From: Halioxenophilus aromaticivorans
GTDB taxonomy: Bacteria; Pseudomonadota; Gammaproteobacteria; Pseudomonadales; Cellvibrionaceae
DNA: 64,000 nt
Reading direction: 5' to 3'
Assembly: GCF_042850945.1 (NCBI RefSeq)
Contig: NZ_AP031496.1
Coordinates: 5,146,001 to 5,210,000, forward strand
This document shows positions 9,361 to 17,346 of the stretch, one piece after another. The notes below the pieces were generated by a model, which worked only from the letters and a program-made list of their open reading frames with translations, was not told the origin of the DNA and searched no databases. Both the position numbers and the translations under genes were made by a program. The first letter of the stretch is position 1. Each line of letters begins with the position of its first letter.

Positions 9361-9372
9361 AATAATTCTCCG

Positions 9373-11052
9373 CTATAAATCTTTTAATTCAAATGAGATC
9401 CATAATCCTTCCCCCTCAGAACCCCCATAATAGAGGTTACTTTTTAACTTCCCTTTTACTAGGTTGTGTACAATGGTTAAGCCCAGCCCTACATTACCGC
9501 CGCCTCTATTAGTGGTATAAAATGGCTCGAACATTCTTTTTTGCTGGTCTTTAGTAACACCTGGGCCGTTATCAGAAAATCGTAAATAAATGGCTTTGTC
9601 GTTTTCTTCCGTGGCAATATGGACGATACAGTTTGGCGTCTTGCTTTCGGCGTGAGCTTCTACATTAGCCATGAGCAATGAAAGCACCTTGCTCACCACC
9701 GTTGAGTTCGTTTTTACAGCGAGGTCCGACCGCACATCATTCACCACGTTAATAGGAGAATCTGCTCTATTACTGGTATAGTAGTCAATGTAGCCGTCTA
9801 CAAGTTCTCTGAGGTTCTGGTGGGCTAACTCACCTGCGTCCTCTTGGTTTATAACGGCAATATTCTTAAACTCTGTTACCAGTTTAGCCGTCCGTTTAAT
9901 ATTGTTTTGAATCAGTACACATAATTCTTTCGTGGTATCAAAATAATCTTTTAAGCCATCGGCATCCAGCCGATTGGCATTGAAGTCTTCCTCAGCATCT
10001 CGCACCATATCCTTCATATGAGAGACACTGGTTAAACATATACCCAGCGGGGTATTGATCTCGTGCGCCACGCCTGACACCAAACCACTCATAGCGTTAA
10101 TGGTCTCTGATTCTATAAGCTTTTCCTGCGCTAATTTTAAGCTCTCCAAAGCTATTTCTTTTTCTTTATTGAGCCTGCCTACTCTTACGTTAATATGCCA
10201 AAAAACCACGGCCAGGGTACTGGTTATAAAAAAGAACAATGGGATGGCTAGGTATCCATACTTTCGTTCATTAGGGCGGCGCAGCGCTATGGTCCAAATG
10301 TTGTCCGCCAGCTCCAGTGTTGAGCGATAGGAGCTGTGGCTGTTTAAAGCGCCGGTACCGTTGTTATAAATAGGTTTTTCATCGTTAAAGCCATTATAGA
10401 TGGAATAATTGCGGGTTATGTCGTTATCCAGCACTTCTCGGCTGGTATAAACGACATCGATTACGCCCACAATATAACTATTGGTGCGTGGAATATGATG
10501 AATGACTAAAGACCCTTGCAGTCGACTGCCTTTAACCAGCGCAGACACCAAGTGGGCATTGGCCAAATCCCCAATGAGGTGTAGCCGTGCTCTGGAATTA
10601 TTAATCACCTTTTTCTTGTTTTGTAATGGCCGCGCATGATTAATAAACCAGTACTTCATAGAAATTTCTTTATCCGCGGTGCCCGAATCATCCTGGGCAT
10701 CAACGATCTCTATTTGCCCAAGTGCCGCGATCGCAGGGTTTTGCTCTATTAGGCCACGAGAGAAATCCCGAAATTCAATTTCACTAACGCTGGCAGAAGC
10801 TACGTAGAGTTGTACCAGAGTGACTAATGACGAATCGATTTGTGTGAATCGCTCATTGAGGATACTGATGAACTCGTTGGCGGGCTTTTCAAAGCTAATC
10901 ACCTGATTAGAGCGCACCATTTTATGGTATATGACTACGCCACATGCGGTTGCTAATATGACAATGAGCACACTGATCGTCCAACGCAATCTGGCCTTTT
11001 TAGATAGCGAAACCAAAAGCCTGTTACACCGCTGGTTTATTGAAACTACCAA
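9373..11052 (-). CDS. Membrane sensor histidine kinase with CHASE-like periplasmic domain
   Basis: 559 aa. Transmembrane helix at about 24-43, a periplasmic domain of about 220 residues that resembles CHASE (FRDFSRGLIEQNPAIAALGQ), a second helix near 270-290, then a kinase core with GVAHEINTPLGI, FSDNGPGV and GGNVGLGLTIV. CHASE domains bind small extracellular ligands; none can be named here. The gene overlaps the LuxR-like gene by 29 bases, implying translational coupling. No receiver domain is fused, so the HD-GYP regulator encoded next is the likely partner. Confidence 0.88.
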   Translation of the reverse strand: MVVSINQRCNRLLVSLSKKARLRWTISVLIVILATACGVVIYHKMVRSNQVISFEKPANEFISILNERFTQIDSSLVTLVQLYVASASVSEIEFRDFSRGLIEQNPAIAALGQIEIVDAQDDSGTADKEISMKYWFINHARPLQNKKKVINNSRARLHLIGDLANAHLVSALVKGSRLQGSLVIHHIPRTNSYIVGVIDVVYTSREVLDNDITRNYSIYNGFNDEKPIYNNGTGALNSHSSYRSTLELADNIWTIALRRPNERKYGYLAIPLFFFITSTLAVVFWHINVRVGRLNKEKEIALESLKLAQEKLIESETINAMSGLVSGVAHEINTPLGICLTSVSHMKDMVRDAEEDFNANRLDADGLKDYFDTTKELCVLIQNNIKRTAKLVTEFKNIAVINQEDAGELAHQNLRELVDGYIDYYTSNRADSPINVVNDVRSDLAVKTNSTVVSKVLSLLMANVEAHAESKTPNCIVHIATEENDKAIYLRFSDNGPGVTKDQQKRMFEPFYTTNRGGGNVGLGLTIVHNLVKGKLKSNLYYGGSEGEGLWISFELKDL

Positions 11053-11620
11053 GTTTAAGCAGTAGGTCTACTCGATCTTTGGCTTGGTACTTTCTTAAAA
11101 TGGACGATACATGCTCTTTAACGGTTCTTACCGAAATGCCGTGTAATTCTGCAATTTCCTCATTGCGTTTGCCCTCTAAGATGCCATTAACCACTTCGGC
11201 TTCGCGCTTGGTAAGCTGACCTACTGGCAACTCGTGTCTCTGGTACATGGCTGAGCCTGCCAATGCTTCTATCACATCGCACAATACCGATTCATTAACC
11301 CAAAGTCCGCCATTGGCCACCGACCGAGAAACCGCTTCGATTTCAGTCACCGACAAATCGTCAGCACAGTAACCTCGGCTACCGCTCACCAACGCCTGGC
11401 ACATCTCTCGGTAGCTCTGGTCACTGGAGATAACGACGATATTCTTTGTTGTCGCAGATAGCCGCCGAACAGCGCCCAACCAACCTTGGTGAGAGGTATG
11501 CACCCAAAACATGTCATCGGTTTTTGTTTCACAGTTCTCCACCCCAGTGTAAGAGCTGGCGCTTAGGGCTTTAAAACTCTGGCTCAGATCACGGCCATTG
11601 TTTACGACCTTGTAGTTCAT
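11024..11620 (-). CDS. LuxR/CsgD-type transcriptional regulator with degenerate receiver
   Basis: 198 aa. The C-terminal HTH is canonical (LTKREAEVVNGILEGKRNEE, then ISVRTVKEHVSSILRKY). The N-terminal half keeps a receiver-like pattern, but the position of the phosphoacceptor Asp reads FWVHTSHQGW, with His in place of Asp, and the acidic pair is missing. That makes regulation by phosphorylation unlikely. CsgD and VpsT are biofilm regulators of this general type, so control of the adhesin locus is a reasonable inference. It lies two bases after the HlyD-like gene. Confidence 0.85.
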   Translation of the reverse strand: MNYKVVNNGRDLSQSFKALSASSYTGVENCETKTDDMFWVHTSHQGWLGAVRRLSATTKNIVVISSDQSYREMCQALVSGSRGYCADDLSVTEIEAVSRSVANGGLWVNESVLCDVIEALAGSAMYQRHELPVGQLTKREAEVVNGILEGKRNEEIAELHGISVRTVKEHVSSILRKYQAKDRVDLLLKLGSFNKPAV

Positions 11621-11622
11621 AG

Positions 11623-12972
11623 TTATCTCTCAGTAAGTGCCTGCCCGGCTGCTTTTCTTAATGGCCCGATGATGTACTGAAACACCGTTCGCTTACCTGT
11701 AATAATGTCCACCTGGGCAACCATGCCTGGGAGAATGTCTATTTTGGACGCTTGGTCTTTTGTGGTTTGAAGGCGCACTATGTAGTAGGTGTTATCTTTT
11801 TCGTCGCTCACGGTATCTGCACTGATGTGCGATACCAAGGCTTTCAATCCGCCATAAATGGCAAAGTCGTAGGCCGAAAACTTAAGAATTGCCGGCTGAC
11901 CTTTCTGTATGAAGGCGATATCCTTGGGCGATATTTTCGCTTCCACAATGAGCTGATCATCATGGGGAATCAGTTCTAACACTGGACTTCCCGGAGTCAC
12001 CACGCCTCCCACATTGTTCGCCAATATTCTTTGAACCGTGGCTTTCACCGGAGATCTTATTTCCGATTGAGCAACCACATCTTTGAGCCCCGTTTTTACC
12101 TCTGTTAGAGCTGCCATTTTTGCGGTGGCTTCGGATAGCTCCTTACGCCATTGATTGATTTGATTTAACCTCGCTTCTTCCTGATTATTTTGTTCTTCTT
12201 GAATGGACGACCGAGCTTTATTGATTGAGGATTTGGTTTTATCCAGAGTGGATTGAAGCTCCAGTATGCGCCGATCTATCTCCAAGATGTCTTTGGCGGA
12301 CACCGCCCCAGATTTAAGTAAAGGCTTGGTGATGGCCAGTTCCTCCTGTGATAGCTCGTACATTTTCTTGGTATTACTGAGCTCGGTCTGGAACGATGAG
12401 AGATCGGTTTTTTTCTGCTCTATTCTAGCATCGAAGCGAGTCATCAACTCTGTCAATTCGTCACGGTTGGATTGAAACAGCGCCGTTTGTTGACCTACCG
12501 CTGCCTTGGAAGACGACATTAATTCGTCAGGAAACTCTAATGGCACATTAGTGACAAGTGCTTCAAGTCGGCGGATGTTGGCCCATAGAGAGTTGGTTTG
12601 AGCGTTATTTTCTTGCAAGCTCGCTATATGCCGGGTGGGGTCTATACGCACTAGGATTTGATCCTTAGCGACAATTTCACCCTCTTCCACCAGAATTTCT
12701 TCAACGATGCCGCCATCAAACGCTTGTAACACTTGCAGTTTTTGGAACGGCACCACCTTGCCATTGCCGCGAGCTACCTCATCTATGGAAGCGTGGTACG
12801 ACCACACAGCAAAGCAGATGAAAATCAACACAATAACGTAGAGAATGGCTTTAGCTTTTAAAGGCTCCTGCTGTACGCGAGCCCATTCCGATTCCAGCAC
12901 CCAATCGTGGCCGGCAGGCGGAGCCAGCCAGTTGCGAATGATTTTTTGAATAAGTGACCTACGCTCTGCCAT
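11623..12972 (-). CDS. lapC: Type I secretion periplasmic adaptor (HlyD/LapC-like)
   Basis: Membrane fusion protein of 449 aa that should bridge the ABC transporter and the TolC-like outer membrane channel. A cytoplasmic N-terminus and a single transmembrane helix (about 40-62) precede a barrel-sandwich segment (VVPFQKLQVLQAFDGGIVEE), a long coiled coil (about 130-300) and the returning lipoyl half (IRSPVKATVQRI, NVGGVVTPGSPVLELIP). The C-terminus has the RTVFQYIIGPLRKA-type ending of HlyD proteins. The start overlaps the transporter gene by 14 bases. Confidence 0.93.
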   Translation of the reverse strand: MAERRSLIQKIIRNWLAPPAGHDWVLESEWARVQQEPLKAKAILYVIVLIFICFAVWSYHASIDEVARGNGKVVPFQKLQVLQAFDGGIVEEILVEEGEIVAKDQILVRIDPTRHIASLQENNAQTNSLWANIRRLEALVTNVPLEFPDELMSSSKAAVGQQTALFQSNRDELTELMTRFDARIEQKKTDLSSFQTELSNTKKMYELSQEELAITKPLLKSGAVSAKDILEIDRRILELQSTLDKTKSSINKARSSIQEEQNNQEEARLNQINQWRKELSEATAKMAALTEVKTGLKDVVAQSEIRSPVKATVQRILANNVGGVVTPGSPVLELIPHDDQLIVEAKISPKDIAFIQKGQPAILKFSAYDFAIYGGLKALVSHISADTVSDEKDNTYYIVRLQTTKDQASKIDILPGMVAQVDIITGKRTVFQYIIGPLRKAAGQALTER

Positions 12973-15133
12973 TAATCGCCCCTGCGCTTTGTACTTTTGC
13001 TAGCTTAGCTAACACAGCATCTCGGTCACCGTCGGCGATGCATCTGCCCTTATCTAATAAAATAATGCGATCAACCAGTTGCAGCAGTGCTTGCCTATGG
13101 GTATTAACAATAACCGTTTTTCCCTTTGCCTCCGCCGTTAGCAGTCGGCAAAAGTTAGCCTCTGTAGTAGAGTCCATAAATGATGTAGGCTCATCCAAGA
13201 TATAGATTTGGGGATTGCGAATAAGGGCGCGGATCAACGCCACGGTTTGCCGTTGCCCGCCAGACATAAGTCCACCGCGCTCGCCAACCAACATATTAAT
13301 GCCATTGGGGTTATTGTTTACAAAATTGGAGAATCCCAATTGGTCCATTAGCTGCCACAGCTTGTCTTCCGATACTTCTTCGTCAAAGGACGTTAGGTTA
13401 TCGTGCAACGTGCCGGAAAATAGCGCTATATCTTGTGGAACATACGCCAAGCTGTTACGTAGCGCTGACGGCTCATATTGATTGATATCAATACCGTCAA
13501 CAGTCACCAAACCAGAGGTTGGCTGATAGGACTTAAGTAATAATTTATTGATGGTGGTTTTGCCAGAGCCGTTATGCCCCAAAATAGCGACCTTCTCGCC
13601 TGGCTCAATTCTTAGATTAATATCCTTAAGCGCCTGGTTAGTTTGATCCGGGTATTTAAAAACCACATTTGAAAATTCAATGCTGCCCTTACTGATCGCG
13701 TGTTTCGACCACTGCTTTGCTTGTGGGCTTTCGCGCTCTTGCTCAATAAGATTGGAAAGCGTTTTATAGGCAGTAACCGCTTGAAAAAACTGCGCCAACA
13801 AACCTGCCACCATAGCCATGGGCCCCATTAATCGCCCCGATAGTAAATAGGCTGCAATCAAGCCTCCCTGGGTTATATAGCCTTCAATAACCAGATACAC
13901 ACCAACGATGATTAGGCACACCCCAACGGTTTGGTGAACCCAGCTGGCCAAGCTGGTGACGCTGGAACTTAGTAGCCGTAATTTGGCATTAACCTTAGCC
14001 AAGTAAAGACTCTGCCGCTCCCATTGGTAGCGCATGTGGTTGTGAGTATTAAAAAACTTAATATCATCTATGTGGCTTACCACCTCGGTGAGCAAACCGT
14101 TACGACTGGCAGAGATTTCTTTGGATTCATCCGACAACTCGCTCATGGTGCGCTGGGTGTATAACGCGTAACACACAATCACCGAACACCCCACCGCAAT
14201 GGGAAATACTAAATACGGATGAATCATGGCAATGATTGCGGCAAAGATTAGCGCAAATGGAATATCAATAAAGGCGACAAGCGTAATCGAGTTAGTGAAA
14301 GAGCGAATGGATTCTATGGACTGTACATTATTCACAAAGGCCCCCACCGAAAGCGGGCGGTCTTTTAGATGCAGTCCCAACACGGCGCCAAACACCGTCG
14401 ACGATAACGTAAGCTCAATACGACTGGCGGCCAACTCGACAAAGAAATAACGTAACATTTTTAGCAGCCAGTCAGACAACAAAGCGATGCCCGCGCCTAC
14501 CGCCAACACCCAGAGCGTTTCTACCGCCGCATTTGGCACAACTCGGTCGTATACATTCATTACAAATAGCGGCAAAGCAAGCGATAATAGACTGATTACC
14601 ACCGAGGCAATCAATACATCGCGGTACAACGGTACCGCACACTTCAGTGAGTTTTTAAACCAGCCTTTTGCATCGACGTCACCGACCAGGGGCTTTAGCT
14701 TTTCCGCCTTACGAGTGGGCCGAACAAAAATAATATATCCCGTATAGCGCTCCTTGAATTCTGCCAGCGGCACTGTTTCTTCGCAGTCTTTTAGCTCTGG
14801 ATAAATAACAGTAATTTTTTTATTACGAGCATCAAAGCCGGTTAGTACACATGCTTGGTTGTTCTTAAGAATGGCGACGGCGGGTAGCAGCTCGGTATTA
14901 ATTTCTGATAGCTTTCTAACCACCATTCGGCTGGACATACCCACTTTGGACGCGGCATCTTCGAAACTAATGGGGGTTAATTTGTGGTGTTTCAGCGGCA
15001 GGTCATTTAGTACCGCCGTCGAGCACACCGGCACGCTGTACAGGCCACAGACAATCTGTAGGCAGTCCATCAGCGGCCCGCCGGAGTCGGTGCCAGTCGA
15101 TTTAGCACTCGCGTGCATCACGTTACTATTCAT
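12959..15133 (-). CDS. lapB: Type I secretion ABC transporter with inactive C39-like domain (LapB-like)
   Basis: 724 aa. An N-terminal C39-peptidase-like domain (about 20-150) lacks the catalytic Cys of true bacteriocin processors, as in LapB/LssB transporters where it serves as substrate dock. Six transmembrane helices follow (about 165-440), then the ATPase: Walker A GHNGSGKTT, signature LMSGGQRQ, Walker B IYILDEPTS and switch His in NTHRQ. It should export the giant adhesin through the inner membrane. It sits 25 bases after the TolC-like gene. Confidence 0.94.
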   Translation of the reverse strand: MNSNVMHASAKSTGTDSGGPLMDCLQIVCGLYSVPVCSTAVLNDLPLKHHKLTPISFEDAASKVGMSSRMVVRKLSEINTELLPAVAILKNNQACVLTGFDARNKKITVIYPELKDCEETVPLAEFKERYTGYIIFVRPTRKAEKLKPLVGDVDAKGWFKNSLKCAVPLYRDVLIASVVISLLSLALPLFVMNVYDRVVPNAAVETLWVLAVGAGIALLSDWLLKMLRYFFVELAASRIELTLSSTVFGAVLGLHLKDRPLSVGAFVNNVQSIESIRSFTNSITLVAFIDIPFALIFAAIIAMIHPYLVFPIAVGCSVIVCYALYTQRTMSELSDESKEISASRNGLLTEVVSHIDDIKFFNTHNHMRYQWERQSLYLAKVNAKLRLLSSSVTSLASWVHQTVGVCLIIVGVYLVIEGYITQGGLIAAYLLSGRLMGPMAMVAGLLAQFFQAVTAYKTLSNLIEQERESPQAKQWSKHAISKGSIEFSNVVFKYPDQTNQALKDINLRIEPGEKVAILGHNGSGKTTINKLLLKSYQPTSGLVTVDGIDINQYEPSALRNSLAYVPQDIALFSGTLHDNLTSFDEEVSEDKLWQLMDQLGFSNFVNNNPNGINMLVGERGGLMSGGQRQTVALIRALIRNPQIYILDEPTSFMDSTTEANFCRLLTAEAKGKTVIVNTHRQALLQLVDRIILLDKGRCIADGDRDAVLAKLAKVQSAGAINGRA

Positions 15134-15158
15134 GGCGCGTTTCTATTTCTGGCACTTT

Positions 15159-17114
15159 CTATTCCTGGTACTGGGGTTGCTTTATTGAGTCTTCACCGGG
15201 CAGTAGAACAACAATCGCTTCTATTCTTCTATTTACCTCGTTGGCGGCTTCGTTGCGTTCGTTAATAATCGGTCGTTCCGTGCCCAATCCTAATGATTTG
15301 ACTCGCTTAGCCGGTACCCCAGTTGCTGCAACTAAATAGTCGGCAACGGCTTTTGCGCGTTGCTCTGACAAAGTTTTATTCCAGTCTGCCGGCCCCTCCA
15401 GGGAGGCGTGGCCCTCAATAATGATGCCCGTATCGTCGCGATCCGACAGCGACTGTAATAATGGGTCTAGATGAGAAAGGTTTTCCGGCAAGAACTCATC
15501 GGAGTTCTTTTTAAATTGGATTTTTATTTCGACTTTTTCCAATACCGGAAGGGTGGCAAGGTCCACCTCTACTGGGGCGTCCATCACCACCGGCATAGTT
15601 GGTATGGCACAGCCGTTTTTGTCTACTTCGGCGCCTACCGGTGTAGATTCGCAATCGTCCCAGAAGTTTTCTATTCCATCGCCATCGTCGTCTGCTTGTA
15701 AAACATTGCCATTACTCCATTGCGCATCCATTTCTGTATTTGGGCAAAGTCTGCTTGGCACTCGGGTAATCAACGGCGTTTCCAGTGTGTCAACCAGTGC
15801 TTCATCGCCGTTGTCAAAACCCGCCATAAATCGTAATTCACCGGTTACAGCCAACATGCGAAACTGCGCATTTTGCTGACGCGAATAGGCTTGTTTGTAA
15901 GCGCGGCTGGCTTCATAGGCTTCGTTTTCAGAATCCAATAAATCTAAAAGGGTTCTGGAACCGATTTTAAATTGATCAGAGTAGGCGGTTTTTACACGCG
16001 CAGATGATAGCCGATGCTCGTTTAACGAGGGCAATTGCCGTTCTAGATTTATATTTTCATTGTAAGCCAGCTGTAAATCTTGCCGAACATTTCTGCAGTT
16101 AATGTTTCTGTTTTCTAACGTTCGGTTTGCGCTGAATTTAGCGGACTTTCGATTACTGATTTTAAGACCGCCATCGTAGAGGTTATAGGTCAACTCCAGG
16201 CCGACCCGGCCCTCGGTACGGTCCTCGGCAATACCCAATTCATTTCCGTCTTGCAGGCCATAGGATGCGATAAAGTCCAGCTTGGGGTAGTTATCGTTTT
16301 TTGCTGCGCCACGCGCCTGGCGAAACGCCTGAATATTGTAATAAGCCGCCAGCAGCTGGGGATTTTTTTGCTGTGCCGCTGCGAAACCGATGGCAGTATC
16401 CAGTGGCAAGGCGGCTTCGACCTCGTAACTGATGGGTTCTAGATACTCGGCTGGCCAGAGGCCGGTAAGACGCAGGTAACGCGTAGATACATCTTGCAAG
16501 TTGGCTTGTTCGGTAATGACATTGGCTTCCGCTAATGATAAGCGCCCGCTGATTTGCTCCAAATCCGCACGGCGACCCACCCCGGCCTCGACACTTTCTT
16601 CTATCTGTTTGTAGACGTCCACGTGGGACTGAAGGTTTTCTTTGGCGATTTCCAGTAAGTCTCTGTACAAGAGCACATCGATATAAGCAACCACCACCTG
16701 TAACAATGTTGTTTCTAACTGACCTAGGTACTGGAAGTAAGCCGCGCTGTACTCATATTCGCGCTGGCTAATTTGGTATTTCCGGTTGTATCCATCGAAC
16801 AGCCTTTGCGTTAATCTAACCTCGTATTCGCTGGACGAGAAATCATTACTGGTGATGTCCTCCCGCTCTACCATGGCAGCAGAGCCCCGCAAATCTACCG
16901 ACGGCCGCAAAGCGGATCTTTCTCGGCGAACGGCCTGCTCCGCAACCTGTAACGCGTGCCACACTTCTTTTATTTCTGGGTTATTAGCCGCGCTGTAAAC
17001 CAAAATCTGATCCAAAGATGAAGAAGCGCCGGTATCTGTTTGAGCAAACAATTCCCCTGCATAGAAACAAGGAAATGCAACCAGCAAACAGCTCGTTTTT
17101 AAAAACTTTTTCAT
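15159..17114 (-). CDS. TolC-family outer membrane channel fused to a C-terminal OmpA domain
   Basis: 651 aa. A signal peptide ends near the Ala-Gln at residues 24-25 (ELFAQTD). Residues about 30-440 form a TolC-family efflux/T1SS channel (two repeats, ending with SRTLLDLLDSENEAYEASRA). An Asp-rich thrombospondin-3-like segment follows (DDDGDGIENFWDDC), then an OmpA-like peptidoglycan-binding domain (about 525-645) with IIIEGHASLEGP, LSEQRAKAVADYL and NRRIEAIV. A standard TolC protein is about 450-490 aa, so the last ~200 residues are an added cell-wall anchor. As the first gene of the operon it provides the LapE-equivalent channel. Confidence 0.92.
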   Translation of the reverse strand: MKKFLKTSCLLVAFPCFYAGELFAQTDTGASSSLDQILVYSAANNPEIKEVWHALQVAEQAVRRERSALRPSVDLRGSAAMVEREDITSNDFSSSEYEVRLTQRLFDGYNRKYQISQREYEYSAAYFQYLGQLETTLLQVVVAYIDVLLYRDLLEIAKENLQSHVDVYKQIEESVEAGVGRRADLEQISGRLSLAEANVITEQANLQDVSTRYLRLTGLWPAEYLEPISYEVEAALPLDTAIGFAAAQQKNPQLLAAYYNIQAFRQARGAAKNDNYPKLDFIASYGLQDGNELGIAEDRTEGRVGLELTYNLYDGGLKISNRKSAKFSANRTLENRNINCRNVRQDLQLAYNENINLERQLPSLNEHRLSSARVKTAYSDQFKIGSRTLLDLLDSENEAYEASRAYKQAYSRQQNAQFRMLAVTGELRFMAGFDNGDEALVDTLETPLITRVPSRLCPNTEMDAQWSNGNVLQADDDGDGIENFWDDCESTPVGAEVDKNGCAIPTMPVVMDAPVEVDLATLPVLEKVEIKIQFKKNSDEFLPENLSHLDPLLQSLSDRDDTGIIIEGHASLEGPADWNKTLSEQRAKAVADYLVAATGVPAKRVKSLGLGTERPIINERNEAANEVNRRIEAIVVLLPGEDSIKQPQYQE

Positions 17115-17346
17115 CTAATAAATCACACACACGCAAACAGGAATTAAAAAACGTAAAAAAAGCGGTACATACTAATAAAGCTAGACAGCAAACATACGTT
17201 TCGCAAATCAGCGCAGATGAAGAATAAATAGCTATAGAAATTAAGCGCCCGCCCATTAAAAAATCTAAAAACCGCCCCCCAGTACAATAAATAATTGCGC
17301 CAATAAAAACTAAATTAAATGCTCAACTAAATTGAGTGGCGCACAA
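17115..17346. promoter_or_regulatory. Divergent control region between secretion operon and adhesin
   Basis: A 232-bp AT-rich spacer must hold both promoters. No confident -35/-10 pair can be assigned by eye. Near the adhesin start, TGCGCCA (17296-17302) pairs with TGGCGCA (17337-17343), enclosing a smaller CTCAA/TTGAG stem (17322-17326 and 17332-17336). The weak ribosome site GAGTGG (17334-17339) falls inside these stems. Confidence 0.5.

Noticed and set aside
17332..17346. TTG start for the adhesin
   Set aside because: The ATG at 17347 gives the standard MSIVIENI retention-module start, and the TTG lies within the leader hairpin.
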